64,000 nucleotides of DNA from BACL11 sp945865535 (GTDB taxonomy: Bacteria; Bacteroidota; Bacteroidia; Flavobacteriales; BACL11). Position numbers and translations under genes: made by a program. Positions 49,979-59,833 of the stretch are shown here, piece by piece; position 1 is the first letter of the stretch; each line of letters begins with the position of its first letter. The stretch spans positions 1 to 64,000 of the forward strand of contig CANNBA010000007.1 in NCBI GenBank assembly GCA_947502765.1, given 5' to 3'. Below the pieces are notes generated by a model. That model did not search any database and was not told the origin of the DNA. It was given only the letters and a program-made list of their open reading frames with translations.

Positions 49979-49986
49979 CAAAAGTA
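49979..49986 (-). promoter_or_regulatory. Predicted -7 box for the decarboxylase operon
   Basis: TACTTTTG on the minus strand (TAnnTTTG) lies 23 nt before ATG 49955. The intergenic region 49956-50092 also carries the plus-strand box at 50081. Confidence 0.4.
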
Positions 49987-50080
49987 GAAAAATAGTTTAC
50001 TTTATGATTTTTACATTTGTAATATATTTTAGAAAAGCACGAAATTAATTTTAAATAACATCATTCTTTTGGTTATTTTG

Positions 50081-50088
50081 TATTTTTG
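50081..50088 (+). promoter_or_regulatory. Predicted -7 box 4 nt before the CotH-protein start codon
   Basis: TATTTTTG (TAnnTTTG) ends 4 nt before ATG 50093. Confidence 0.35.
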
Positions 50089-50092
50089 TAGC

Positions 50093-53000
50093 ATGAAAAA
50101 TCTATTCTCTGCCTTAATAATTAGCATTACTTGTATATTACAAACTAATGCTCAGATAGTTATTAACGAATATTCAGCTGCTAATTACGATACTTATACC
50201 GATAATTATGGTGAGTATGAGGATTGGGTAGAGCTTTATAATCCTAATGCCGCTCCAATTGATATTAGTGGTTGGTATTTAACAGATAACCCAACAAATC
50301 CTACAAAATGGATGGTTCCGTCATCTTTTATTATTCCTTCTATGGGGGTGAAAATCATTTATTGTTCTAGCAGAGATGAGTTAATTGGTGGAAATGCACA
50401 CTCCAATTTTAAAATTACCCAAACAAAAGGGGATGAAGTACTTATGCTTACTGATGCGGGGAATGTCTTTCAAGATTCTATACAAGTATTACCAAATCAG
50501 AATTCTCATACAAGAGGCAGACAAACTAATGGTTCTGTAATTTGGAGCGTATTTTTAAATGGAACTCCAAATTCTCCTAATGTTGGAGCAATGCAAGAAT
50601 ATGCAACAACACCGGTGTTCTCTCAAGCTGGAGGATATAATTCTGCAGCTGTAAATCTTACATTAAGTTCCCCTGATCTAAATGTCACAATATATTATAC
50701 AACAAATGGAAATGAGCCCAATAATACTTCAACAGTATATGCTGGCCCTATAAACATTGCAGCAACAGCTGTTGTAAAAGCAATTTGCTATAGCTCAGAC
50801 CCAACAATTCCTTCTAGTTTTATTGATTATCACACCTTTTTTATTAATGACAATCATACCATACCAATAGTTTCTATTTCTGGAAACCAAGTAGATAATC
50901 TATTAAATGGGAGTGGATGGCTAGAGCCTGAAGGCACCATTGAATTCTTTGATGAAAATGGGATTCTGCTTGATAAAGGTACTGGTGAATACAATAAGCA
51001 CGGAAATGATTCTTGGGCCTACGATCAAAGAGGTTTCGATTATATAATGCGTGATGAATTCGGATATAACTATGCCATACAAGATAAATTATTTATGACT
51101 AAAGATCGTGATAAATTTCAAAGAGTTATCCTAAAAGCTGCTGCAAATGATAACTATCCTGAGTCTAATGGAGGAGCTCATATTCGGGATTCTTATGTGC
51201 ATCATTTATCTCAATTGGGAGATTTAAGAATGGATGAGCGTTCTCACACTTCTTGTATTCTGTATTTAAATGGGGCTTATTGGGGAGTTTATGATTTAAG
51301 AGAAAAGGCTGATGACCATGATTTTACAGATTATTATTACGATCAAGATAAAAATAACTTACAATATTTGAAAACTTGGGGGGCGACTTGGTCAGAATAC
51401 GGTGGTCCTGCAGCTCAAAACGATTGGGATACTTTTAAAAATTGGGTGCTTGCTAATCCTATGTCAAATCAAGCAAATTACATTCAAGCAAAAAGCGAAT
51501 ACAACACTGGTAGTTTAATTGATTATTTCCTTCTAAATTCTTATGTAGTCTGTTCGGATTGGTTAAATTGGAACACGGCTTGGTGGAGAGGCATGGATCC
51601 TAATGGAGGGGCAAAAAGGTGGCGCTATGCGTTATGGGATATGGATGCTACTTTTGATCACTATATCAACTATACCGGAGTTCCAAGCACATCTCCTACT
51701 GCTGAGCCCTGCGATCCCAGTTCTTTAAATGACCCTGGAGGACAAGGGCATGTGCCTATTTGGAATGCTATGCTTACCAATCAAGAATTTCATGATGACT
51801 ACATTAATAGGTGGCAGGACTTAGCAAATGGGCCTTTATCGTGCAATTATATGATCAATCTTTTAGATAGTATGATTGCTGTAATAGATCCTGAAATGCC
51901 AAGACATATATCAACTTGGGGGGGGACATATGCGGGCTGGCAAAATAATGTAACAGATTTAAGAGATTTCATTTTAGCAAGATGTGATAGTATGAATTCT
52001 GGATTTGTTGACTGTGACACCGCAATTACGGGCATCTTTGATGTTACTGTTGAAATTATCGGAATTGGTGAAGTTGAAATGAGTAATGGTAATATTATTA
52101 ATAATTTTAATACCCCTTTTTCCGATCAAAGATTTGGAGGTATTGATTTGCCTTTTAAAGTGGTGAGCGGTACTTTTGATCATTGGGAAGTCGTATCAAC
52201 TTCTGCATATGTTTATGATCCAAATGTTGATACGTTATTGCTAAATTTACAAAGTGATGTTGTTGTAAAAGCCTATTTTGGAGAAAGTAGGGCCATTGTG
52301 TATGATATTATTCCTTATGGAACTACAACTTCAATAAATATTAATGGGACTATTGTAAGCGCGTTTCCATATCCGACCTCATTATTAGTAGGAGAAAATA
52401 TTGGATTAACCCCAATAATTGATCCTTTATATGGTTTTGATTCTTGGAGTTCAGATAGCAATCTCCTGTCTCCAAATACATTAACCCAAACAATCTCTTT
52501 TAATGTTGCTTATAGCGATACTATAAAACTTCATTTGTATCAAAAACCTACAATTGTGTACAATGTTAGCCCTTCAGGAACAACAACTTCAATAAATATT
52601 AATGGAGTAAATAGAATTATATTCCCATATTCTGAAACTGTATTTATTGATGATTTAAATACTATAAGCCCAAATATTGATCCAAATTATGGGTTTGGAT
52701 TTTGGAGCGCTAATAATAATTTCCTTTTAAATGGGGGCTCTATAAACAACTCCTTTTATGGTGTTTATAGTGATACAATTACCCTCAATCTTTCTTCTGT
52801 TTCGGCATTTATTGCTGGAAATGATACCGTCTGCGAAAATGCTCAAGATGAGGCTGAAGTAAGCGTATCATTTATCGGAATTAGCCCATTTACCTTTGTT
52901 TATGCAATAAATGGAGCAATGCAACCATCAATAACAACTACTGTTAACCCTCACATTATTAAAACAAAAGAGGCTGGTGATTATTCTTTAGTTTTGTACA

Positions 53001-53611
53001 ATGACGCAAATGAATTTGGAAGTCTTAGTGGCCAAGCAATTGTAACCATACTTACCCCTCCAATTGCCCAGTTTAAGGCACAACCTGACAGTATGACTGT
53101 CCTATTTACTACCACGCAACTAGTTGACAAATCGTTAGGAAATATTACTGCTTGGGAGTGGAATTTTGGTGATAATACATCGAATGAATTTATTCAAAAT
53201 CCTTATCATACTTATAAAGATTCTATAGGAATGTATCAAATTAGTTTAATTGTATCTGATGATCAAGGGTGTGCTGATACAGCACAACATTTAATCACTA
53301 TTACTGATGATTATTGGATATATATTCCAAATTCATTTACTCCCGACCTTGATGGTATAAACGATAGGTTTTGTTTATCCTATAATGGAATTAGGGAAGC
53401 TACTTTTACTTTCAATGTATTTGATAGATTTAGCAATTTGGTTTATGCAACTAATAATATTCAAGATTTGTCTTGCGAAAATGGTTGGGATGGCAAACAT
53501 TATCAAACTGATAAAGACTTACCTATGGGAGCCTATATCTACCAAATTTATTACCAAGATTTTGAGGGGTGGAAACATCAGGAAACATCTGAATTAATCA
53601 TTGTCCGTTAA
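50093..53611 (+). CDS. T9SS-exported multidomain CotH-kinase protein
   Basis: 1172 aa. Signal peptide (MKNLFSALIISITCILQTNA), lamin-tail domain (about 22-130: INEYSAANYD, DWVELYNPNAAPIDISGWYL), chitobiase-type Ig domain (about 180-270), and CotH kinase-like domain (about 280-560: GVYDLREKADDHDF, WRYALWDMDATFDHY with the metal-binding Asp pair). Then come repeats with GTTTSINING (period 86 aa), a PKD domain (WEWNFGDNTSNEF) and a T9SS type B sorting signal at the end (FTPDLDGINDRFCLSYN.. to the final LIIVR). The protein is surface-exposed or secreted. CotH proteins are atypical kinases; the substrate is unknown. An in-frame TTG 24 nt upstream is less likely as start. Confidence 0.92.
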   Translation: MKNLFSALIISITCILQTNAQIVINEYSAANYDTYTDNYGEYEDWVELYNPNAAPIDISGWYLTDNPTNPTKWMVPSSFIIPSMGVKIIYCSSRDELIGGNAHSNFKITQTKGDEVLMLTDAGNVFQDSIQVLPNQNSHTRGRQTNGSVIWSVFLNGTPNSPNVGAMQEYATTPVFSQAGGYNSAAVNLTLSSPDLNVTIYYTTNGNEPNNTSTVYAGPINIAATAVVKAICYSSDPTIPSSFIDYHTFFINDNHTIPIVSISGNQVDNLLNGSGWLEPEGTIEFFDENGILLDKGTGEYNKHGNDSWAYDQRGFDYIMRDEFGYNYAIQDKLFMTKDRDKFQRVILKAAANDNYPESNGGAHIRDSYVHHLSQLGDLRMDERSHTSCILYLNGAYWGVYDLREKADDHDFTDYYYDQDKNNLQYLKTWGATWSEYGGPAAQNDWDTFKNWVLANPMSNQANYIQAKSEYNTGSLIDYFLLNSYVVCSDWLNWNTAWWRGMDPNGGAKRWRYALWDMDATFDHYINYTGVPSTSPTAEPCDPSSLNDPGGQGHVPIWNAMLTNQEFHDDYINRWQDLANGPLSCNYMINLLDSMIAVIDPEMPRHISTWGGTYAGWQNNVTDLRDFILARCDSMNSGFVDCDTAITGIFDVTVEIIGIGEVEMSNGNIINNFNTPFSDQRFGGIDLPFKVVSGTFDHWEVVSTSAYVYDPNVDTLLLNLQSDVVVKAYFGESRAIVYDIIPYGTTTSININGTIVSAFPYPTSLLVGENIGLTPIIDPLYGFDSWSSDSNLLSPNTLTQTISFNVAYSDTIKLHLYQKPTIVYNVSPSGTTTSININGVNRIIFPYSETVFIDDLNTISPNIDPNYGFGFWSANNNFLLNGGSINNSFYGVYSDTITLNLSSVSAFIAGNDTVCENAQDEAEVSVSFIGISPFTFVYAINGAMQPSITTTVNPHIIKTKEAGDYSLVLYNDANEFGSLSGQAIVTILTPPIAQFKAQPDSMTVLFTTTQLVDKSLGNITAWEWNFGDNTSNEFIQNPYHTYKDSIGMYQISLIVSDDQGCADTAQHLITITDDYWIYIPNSFTPDLDGINDRFCLSYNGIREATFTFNVFDRFSNLVYATNNIQDLSCENGWDGKHYQTDKDLPMGAYIYQIYYQDFEGWKHQETSELIIVR
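52319..52607 (+). repeat. 258-bp-period internal duplication in CotH protein gene
   Basis: The word GGAAC(T/A)ACAACTTCAATAAA and its neighbours at 52319-52349 recur at 52577-52607 with few changes, giving an 86-codon repeat. Both units encode (P)xGTTTSINING..FPY..GFxxW, resembling InlB B-repeats. Confidence 0.7.
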
Positions 53612-53669
53612 AGGATTACTCTTCTTTTTTTAATCTGCTTTTGAAATTGTCTATTTTAAATCCAAAAAC

Positions 53670-53677
53670 TATATTTG
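53670..53677 (+). promoter_or_regulatory. Predicted -33/-7 promoter for ileS
   Basis: TATATTTG (53670-53677) with TTG at 53647-53649, 20 nt upstream. ATG 53702 lies 24 nt downstream. This is one of the better Bacteroidota promoter matches in the window. Confidence 0.5.
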
Positions 53678-53701
53678 TCGGCAATATGTTTTGCATAACA
53701 A

Positions 53702-56700
53702 ATGAGTAAATTTAAGGAATATAAGCAATTAAGTTTATCTAACATTCACAAAGAAGTGTTAGATAATTGGAGAAAATCTGATGTTTTTACTCAAAGTATT
53801 GAGAGTAGAAAAGGAAATCCAACATTTACTTTTTATGAAGGGCCTCCATCTGCAAATGGAATGCCTGGTATTCATCATGTGATTTCGCGTACTATAAAAG
53901 ATCTTTTTTGCAGATACAAAACCCTTAAAGGATTTCAAGTAAATCGAAGGGCAGGCTGGGATACCCATGGCTTGCCCATTGAGCTTAGTGTAGAAAAAGA
54001 ACTGGGTATTACTAAAGAAGATATTGGATCTAAAATATCTGTTGAAGATTATAACAAAGCTTGCCGTACCAATGTAATGAAATACAAAGGCAAATGGGAA
54101 GATATCACTGAGCAAATAGGATATTGGGTGAATATGAAGACTCCCTATGTGACTTATGACAATAAATATATCGAAAGTGTTTGGTGGCTTCTTGGGCAAA
54201 TGCATCAAAAAGGATTGCTTTATAAGGGGCATACTATTCAGCCTTTTTCTCCAAAAGCAGGCACAGGCTTAAGCACACACGAACTCAATCAACCGGGTTG
54301 TTATCGTGATGTAAAAGACACCTCAGCGGTAGCTCAGTTTAAAGTAGTAAAAAATGCAGATTCTGAATTTCTTTTTAAAACAACTTCAAATGATATTTAC
54401 CTTTTAGCTTGGACCACCACTCCTTGGACATTGCCCTCAAATACTGCATTAGCAGTAGGCCAAAAAATTGAATATCTATTAGTTGAAACAGTAAATCAAT
54501 ATACCGGGAAATTAATTGCTGTAGTAATTGCAAAAAATTTAGCCCATAAATATTTTAAAGCTGAAAACTTAGAACTGCAATTTGAAGATTATGAAATAGG
54601 AAATAAAAACCTCCCTTTTAAAATTATATCAGAATTTAAGGGTAAGCAACTTCAAAACATCCGATACGAGCAGCTGTTGCCATATGCTCAACCAGAAGAT
54701 GGAGATGGGTTTAAGGTGTTGTTAGGTGATTTTGTAACTACTGAAGATGGGACGGGAATTGTTCATTTAGCCCCAAGTTTCGGTGCGGATGATAATAGAG
54801 TAGCCAAACAAAATGGAATAGGTAGTTTAACTCTAGTAAATAAACAAGGAAAGTTTGTTGATGAAGTTACCGATTTTGCTGGAATGTATGTAAAAGATGA
54901 ATATTATACTGAAGGAGAAGAAAAACCAAAACTATCGGTAGATGTTCAGATTGTCATAAAGTTAAAGAGTGAAAATCTTTGTTTTCAATCAGAAAAGTAC
55001 GAGCACTCCTACCCTCATTGCTGGAGAACAGATAAGCCAATTTTATACTATCCTTTAGATAGCTGGTTTATAAAAACTACCGACTACAAAAAACGAATGA
55101 TGGAGCTCAATAACACCATCAATTGGAAACCAAAATCAACTGGAGAAGGAAGATTTGGCAAATGGCTAGAAAATTTAGTAGACTGGAACTTGTCTCGTTC
55201 AAGATTTTGGGGAATTCCTATCCCAATTTGGAGAACAGAAGATGGAAAAACGGAAATATGTATTAGTTCCATTGAGCAATTAAAAAATGAAATTGAAAAA
55301 TCAATTAAGGCTGGAATGATGAAGTCTAGCCCATTAGCAAATTTTAAAGTTGGAGATATGTCAGAGGAAAACTACACTACTTTTGATCTTCATAGGCCCT
55401 ATGTTGATGACATTATTTTAGTTTCTAAAGATGGAGCTCCAATGAAAAGAGAGTTAGATTTAATTGATGTTTGGTTCGATTCTGGAGCCATGCCTTACGC
55501 CCAACTACATTATCCTTTTGAGAATAAGGATATTTTTGAGCAAAATTACCCTGCCGATTTTATTGCTGAAGGAGTGGATCAAACAAGGGGTTGGTTCTTT
55601 ACGCTTCACGCAATATCAACTATGCTTTTTGATTCTGTTGCCTATAAAAATGTAATCTCTAACGGATTGGTTTTGGATAAAAGCGGAAATAAAATGTCCA
55701 AAAGATTAGGAAATGCTGTAGATCCGTTTAGTACAATTGATAAATATGGTGCAGATGCTACTAGGTGGTACATGATATCTAATGCACAGCCTTGGGATAA
55801 TTTAAAATTTGATGATGAGGGAATTGTGGAAGCGCAAAGAAAATTCTTTGGAACGCTTTATAACACCTATTCCTTCTTCGCTCTTTATGCAAATATTGAC
55901 AACTTTAATTATTCGGAAGATACAATTCCACTAAACAAAAGAGTAGAATTAGATAGGTGGATTTTATCAGAACTTAACACTTTAATAAATAAAGTAGAGG
56001 AGAATTATGAGGATTATGAACCAACTGCTGTTGCTCGATTAATCCAAGATTTTGTGATAGATAAATTAAGTAATTGGCATGTAAGGCTAAGCAGAAGGCG
56101 ATTTTGGAAGGGAGAATATAATACGGATAAAATTGCCGCTTATCAAACCCTATATGAATGCCTAGAAACTATTGCTATAATTGCCGCTCCAATTGCACCC
56201 TTTTTTATGGATCGATTATTCCAAGATTTAAATGGTATAAGCAAGAAACATGCTGTCCCATCAGTTCATTTGGCCAACTTTCCAATTGCTAATTCTTCCG
56301 CTATCAATACCGATTTGGAAAGAAGAATGGGCCTAGCCCAGAATGTAACCTCACTGGCATTATCTTTACGTAAAAAAGATGGATTAAGAGTGCGTCAACC
56401 ACTCCAAAAAATTATGATCCCTATTCTTGATGACAAAACAAAGACAGATATTGAGAGTGTTTCTGCAATTATCAAAAGTGAATTAAATGTAAAAGAAATT
56501 GAGTTTTTGAGAGAAGATTCAGCGGTGCTCAAAAAACAAATAAAGCCTAATTTTAAAACTCTTGGGCCTAAATTTGGACAAGAAATGAAACTCATTGCTA
56601 GTAAAATTGGTCAATTTTCAGTAAATGATATTAAGGAAATAGAGCAAAAGAACAGTTATCACATATCTGATGGAATAACTATAGAGCTAGTTGATGTTGA

Positions 56701-57049
56701 AATTAGTTCGGCTGATATCCCTGGCTTTAGTGTAGCTACTAATAATGGAATTACTGTTGCACTAGACATTACTTTGTCAGAAGAATTAAAAGAAGAGGGG
56801 TTGGCCAGAGAATTTATAAATAGAGTTCAATGCCTTAGAAAAGATAAAGGATTTGAGGTAACAGACAAAGTAGCTATTTGGGTTGAAAAAAATGATTTAA
56901 TTACATCATCAATTAAAAATAATTTCACTTATATTTGTGAGGAAACTTTAGCGGAAAAACTAAACTATGAAGAAACTATTATTAGTAATGCAGTAAGAGT
57001 TGAATTAATTGACGGAATATCGATAACTATTTCTTTAGAAAAAAATTAA
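53702..57049 (+). CDS. ileS: Isoleucyl-tRNA synthetase, eukaryote-like (type 2)
   Basis: 1115 aa. The HIGH-equivalent is GPPSANGMPGIHHVISRT, and the second signature is NKMSKRLGN in place of KMSKS. The editing domain includes AWTTTPWTLPSNTALAVG. GADATRWYM and the long C-terminal domain are present. Length and KMSKR place it in the IleRS2 clade, whose members are often naturally mupirocin-tolerant; that is an inference. It is followed 4 nt later by the DksA-like gene. Confidence 0.97.
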   Translation: MSKFKEYKQLSLSNIHKEVLDNWRKSDVFTQSIESRKGNPTFTFYEGPPSANGMPGIHHVISRTIKDLFCRYKTLKGFQVNRRAGWDTHGLPIELSVEKELGITKEDIGSKISVEDYNKACRTNVMKYKGKWEDITEQIGYWVNMKTPYVTYDNKYIESVWWLLGQMHQKGLLYKGHTIQPFSPKAGTGLSTHELNQPGCYRDVKDTSAVAQFKVVKNADSEFLFKTTSNDIYLLAWTTTPWTLPSNTALAVGQKIEYLLVETVNQYTGKLIAVVIAKNLAHKYFKAENLELQFEDYEIGNKNLPFKIISEFKGKQLQNIRYEQLLPYAQPEDGDGFKVLLGDFVTTEDGTGIVHLAPSFGADDNRVAKQNGIGSLTLVNKQGKFVDEVTDFAGMYVKDEYYTEGEEKPKLSVDVQIVIKLKSENLCFQSEKYEHSYPHCWRTDKPILYYPLDSWFIKTTDYKKRMMELNNTINWKPKSTGEGRFGKWLENLVDWNLSRSRFWGIPIPIWRTEDGKTEICISSIEQLKNEIEKSIKAGMMKSSPLANFKVGDMSEENYTTFDLHRPYVDDIILVSKDGAPMKRELDLIDVWFDSGAMPYAQLHYPFENKDIFEQNYPADFIAEGVDQTRGWFFTLHAISTMLFDSVAYKNVISNGLVLDKSGNKMSKRLGNAVDPFSTIDKYGADATRWYMISNAQPWDNLKFDDEGIVEAQRKFFGTLYNTYSFFALYANIDNFNYSEDTIPLNKRVELDRWILSELNTLINKVEENYEDYEPTAVARLIQDFVIDKLSNWHVRLSRRRFWKGEYNTDKIAAYQTLYECLETIAIIAAPIAPFFMDRLFQDLNGISKKHAVPSVHLANFPIANSSAINTDLERRMGLAQNVTSLALSLRKKDGLRVRQPLQKIMIPILDDKTKTDIESVSAIIKSELNVKEIEFLREDSAVLKKQIKPNFKTLGPKFGQEMKLIASKIGQFSVNDIKEIEQKNSYHISDGITIELVDVEISSADIPGFSVATNNGITVALDITLSEELKEEGLAREFINRVQCLRKDKGFEVTDKVAIWVEKNDLITSSIKNNFTYICEETLAEKLNYEETIISNAVRVELIDGISITISLEKN

Positions 57050-57053
57050 AATT

Positions 57054-57428
57054 ATGGCAGAAAAAACAGCATATTCAGCAGAAGAATTGAAAGAATTCAA
57101 ACAAATAATTCTTGAAAAAATAGAAAGCGCAAAAGAAGATTTGGCAATACTAAGGGAGGCTACAGCTAATAATTCTGATAACGGTACTGAAGATACATTA
57201 GCCTCTTTTAAGGCATTTGAAGAGGGATCAAGTACTCTCTCAAAAGAAGAAAATATAAAATTGGCTGAAAGGCAGGCTAAGTTTATCAGGAGCCTTTACA
57301 ATGCTTTAATAAGAATTGAAAACAACACTTATGGTATTTGCCGTGATACCGGTAAATTAATTTCAAAAGAACGATTAAGGCTTGTCCCTCACGCTACTTT
57401 AAGTATTGAAGCCAAAAACGTCCAGTAA
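57054..57428 (+). CDS. TraR/DksA C4-type zinc-finger-like protein (degenerate finger)
   Basis: 124 aa. Coiled-coil hairpin (FKQIILEKIESAKEDLAILRE) is followed by LIRIENNTYGICRDTGKLISKERLRLVPHATLSIEA. Only one cysteine remains in the zinc-finger region, so zinc binding is probably lost, as is usual in Bacteroidota members. Family members bind the RNA polymerase secondary channel with ppGpp. It is located between ileS and lspA in a tight cluster, as in other Bacteroidota. Confidence 0.92.
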   Translation: MAEKTAYSAEELKEFKQIILEKIESAKEDLAILREATANNSDNGTEDTLASFKAFEEGSSTLSKEENIKLAERQAKFIRSLYNALIRIENNTYGICRDTGKLISKERLRLVPHATLSIEAKNVQ

Positions 57429-57433
57429 ATACT

Positions 57434-58021
57434 TTGAGAAAGATATTTATTACAACAGCTATTCTTGTATTAGCTGATCAAATCCTAAAAATTTGGATAA
57501 AAACTCATATGAAGCTGGGTCAAGAATTTCAAATTTTTGATTTGTTCATTATTCATTTTACCGAAAATAATGGAATGGCTTTTGGGATGGAGTTTGGTGG
57601 TGCTACAGGAAAAATGTTCTTAACCCTTTTTAGAATAATTGTGGTAACGGCAGGCATCTATTATGTGAAATCAATTGTAAAACCTCATTTTCCAAATGGG
57701 GCATTAATCGCTTTAGGATTAATTATTGGAGGTGCAATTGGCAATATAATTGACAGCTCTTTTTATGGATTAGTTTTTAATGAGAGCTACAATAATGTAG
57801 CTAACTTTTTACCTCAATCTGGAGGATATGCTCCTTTTTTGCACGGAAAAGTTGTAGATATGTTTTACTTCCCATTAATAAATAGTCATTTCCCTAATTG
57901 GCTCCCAATTTGGGGTGGTGAACATTTTATATTTTTTAGACCCATATTTAATATTGCTGATGCGGGAATTTCAGTAGGAATTTTTCTTATTTTACTTTTT
58001 TACCGAAAAGAATTTAACTAA
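57434..58021 (+). CDS. lspA: Prolipoprotein signal peptidase
   Basis: 195 aa, TTG start 5 nt after the DksA-like gene. Four membrane helices. The catalytic Asp pair is in KVVDMFYFPL and FNIADAGISVG; FTENNGMAFGM is the N-terminal signature and GGAIGNIIDSS the middle one. A longer loop before the second Asp (INSHFPNWLPIWGGEHFIFF) is typical of Bacteroidota. It cleaves before the lipobox cysteine of the many lipoproteins here. It is convergent with the sulfotransferase-like gene (4-nt overlap). Confidence 0.96.
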   Translation: MRKIFITTAILVLADQILKIWIKTHMKLGQEFQIFDLFIIHFTENNGMAFGMEFGGATGKMFLTLFRIIVVTAGIYYVKSIVKPHFPNGALIALGLIIGGAIGNIIDSSFYGLVFNESYNNVANFLPQSGGYAPFLHGKVVDMFYFPLINSHFPNWLPIWGGEHFIFFRPIFNIADAGISVGIFLILLFYRKEFN

Positions 58022-58806
58022 GAATCTTTTAGCTCATTTCTTTGCATATCACCATAAATGGTGCCTTGCAAACCAAATTTTTCTGTGTTTTTTTTAAAAT
58101 ATTGTTGATTTAGTTTTCTTAAAATAGCTAGCAGTCTAAACTGGACCCTACTTTTTATTGAAGGCCTTACTTTCCCCCAAGCTTGAGGTAAAGAATAATT
58201 ATACTTTTCTAAAAAAGGCCCAAAAACAGAAATCGCTTTTTCTTTTATCTCATCAGTATAATATTCAGAAATGTCTTGCTTTTTACCTGCGGTTTTATTA
58301 GCTACCGGCAATGGCCTTGGATTGGTAACTCCTGCTTTTTTCAAGGCTGTTAAATAATCATCAGTGATGTTTTCATACCTAATTACATAGTCGCAATTAT
58401 CAATTGTTAAGCTGGCTAAGTTATCGTATGGTTTTTGAAAAAACTGGTTGAAATATTGCTGAAATGTTGCTTTTTTATCATGGATAAAATTAAATACCTC
58501 TCTGTGCTTTTTTGTGATGTGCCCTCCGTTTTCAGTAAAAAGCTCCGGATTGGTAAAATTTCCTTTTGCATTTGCCTTCATCTTTTCATACACAGTTACA
58601 GCAATCTCCATAGGATTTCTTAAAACTGCAAAAACAAAATATTTTTGCTCCTCTTTTGCGGCCACCTTTTTAAACTCATGATATAAAGAATGTTTTCTTA
58701 AAAACGGCTCTGCCTCATATTGTAAATGTAATTCTTTTGAGATTGCAGAAGAAGCTGAAAAAGGAAGTCCTATAAATAAAAACTTATATTTATGACTAAT
58801 GATCAT
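58018..58806 (-). CDS. Sulfotransferase-family-2-like protein lacking the usual PAPS-loop lysine
   Basis: 262 aa. The 5'-phosphosulfate loop reads FLFIGLPFSASSAISKEL where canonical members have PK(S/T)GGT, so the Lys is Phe. The 3'-phosphate-binding FAVLRNPMEIAVTVYEKMK is conserved. DYVIRYENITDDYLTALKKAG is the usual later segment. It starts directly behind the asd stop codon (TAAATG), so it is co-transcribed with asd. The natural acceptor is unknown. The changed loop suggests altered cofactor binding or an inactive relative. Confidence 0.8.
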   Translation of the reverse strand: MIISHKYKFLFIGLPFSASSAISKELHLQYEAEPFLRKHSLYHEFKKVAAKEEQKYFVFAVLRNPMEIAVTVYEKMKANAKGNFTNPELFTENGGHITKKHREVFNFIHDKKATFQQYFNQFFQKPYDNLASLTIDNCDYVIRYENITDDYLTALKKAGVTNPRPLPVANKTAGKKQDISEYYTDEIKEKAISVFGPFLEKYNYSLPQAWGKVRPSIKSRVQFRLLAILRKLNQQYFKKNTEKFGLQGTIYGDMQRNELKDS

Positions 58807-59793
58807 TTAAACTAAATGCTTTGCTACTAGATATTCTGCAATTTGGACAGCATTTGTAGCTGCCCCCTTTCTTAAATTGTCGGCAACTATCCACATATTT
58901 AAGGTGTTTGCTTGAGTAAAATCTTTTCTAATTCTCCCTACAAAAACTTCATCTTTTTTATAAGCATTAATTGGCATTGGATATTCATTTTTTGCAGGAC
59001 TATCCAAAACAGTTACTCCTCTCATCTGCTTTAGGGCAAACCTAATCTCATCCAAATCAAAATCATTTTCAAAAGTAATATTTACGCTTTCGGAGTGCCC
59101 CCGAACTACAGGGATTCTTACGGCAGTAGCAACAACATCTATATTTTTATCTAAAATTTTCTTGGTTTCATTAGTGAGCTTCATTTCTTCTTTGGTATAA
59201 CCATTTTCAGTAAAAACATCACACTGAGGAATAGCATTTTGATAAATTTGGTGATGATAGGCCATTTCACCATTAATGTTATTTGCCTCATTTTTTAATT
59301 GTTCAACTGCTTTTTTACCGGTTCCACTAACTGCTTGATATGTTGATACAACTACTCTTTTCACAACAAACTTTTTATGAAGAGGAGCAAGAGCCATTAC
59401 TAGTTGTATGGTAGAGCAATTTGGATTTGCAATTACCATATCGTCAGCTGATAGTTCATGCCCATTAATTTCAGGCACAATTAATTTGTGCTCATTACTC
59501 ATTCTCCAAAAAGAAGAATTATCAACTACTTTTACTCCTTTTTCTGCAAGCTTTGGAGCCCAAATTTTTGAAATTTCTCCTCCAGCAGAAAAAAGTGCTA
59601 AATCCACATTTTTCTCTAATAACTCATTCAAAGAAATAATTTTATAGGATTTCCCAGCAAACAAAATTGACTGCCCGCATGATTTTTCTGATGCCACAGG
59701 AATAAGTTCGGTTAAAGGAAAGTTTCTTTCTAAGAGTACTTCTAACATTTCTCTGCCAACCACACCAGTTACGCCTACAATTGCTAATTTCAT
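58807..59793 (-). CDS. asd: Aspartate-semialdehyde dehydrogenase
   Basis: 328 aa. GVTGVVGREMLEVLLERNF is the NADP-binding loop. VIANPNCSTIQLVMAL contains the catalytic Cys, and VPVVRGHSESVNITFEND contains the catalytic His. It reduces aspartyl phosphate to aspartate semialdehyde for Lys/Thr/Met and diaminopimelate. The promoter TATTTTTG lies on the minus strand at 59811-59818, opposite and overlapping the divergent region of the 59834 gene. Confidence 0.96.
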   Translation of the reverse strand: MKLAIVGVTGVVGREMLEVLLERNFPLTELIPVASEKSCGQSILFAGKSYKIISLNELLEKNVDLALFSAGGEISKIWAPKLAEKGVKVVDNSSFWRMSNEHKLIVPEINGHELSADDMVIANPNCSTIQLVMALAPLHKKFVVKRVVVSTYQAVSGTGKKAVEQLKNEANNINGEMAYHHQIYQNAIPQCDVFTENGYTKEEMKLTNETKKILDKNIDVVATAVRIPVVRGHSESVNITFENDFDLDEIRFALKQMRGVTVLDSPAKNEYPMPINAYKKDEVFVGRIRKDFTQANTLNMWIVADNLRKGAATNAVQIAEYLVAKHLV

Positions 59794-59810
59794 AATTTAA
59801 AATAAGATTT

Positions 59811-59827
59811 CAAAAATACTATATTTA
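59811..59827. promoter_or_regulatory. Overlapping divergent -7 boxes of asd and the 59834 gene
   Basis: TATTTTTG on the minus strand (59811-59818) for asd and TATATTTA on the plus strand (59820-59827, one mismatch) lie within the 40-bp gap between the start codons. The plus box ends 6 nt before ATG 59834. Confidence 0.35.
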
Positions 59828-59833
59828 CACGCT

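Noticed and set aside
53759..54232. 157-codon open frame on the minus strand
   Set aside because: Lies wholly antisense to the well-supported ileS, has a composition typical of a shadow frame, and has no promoter or family signature.
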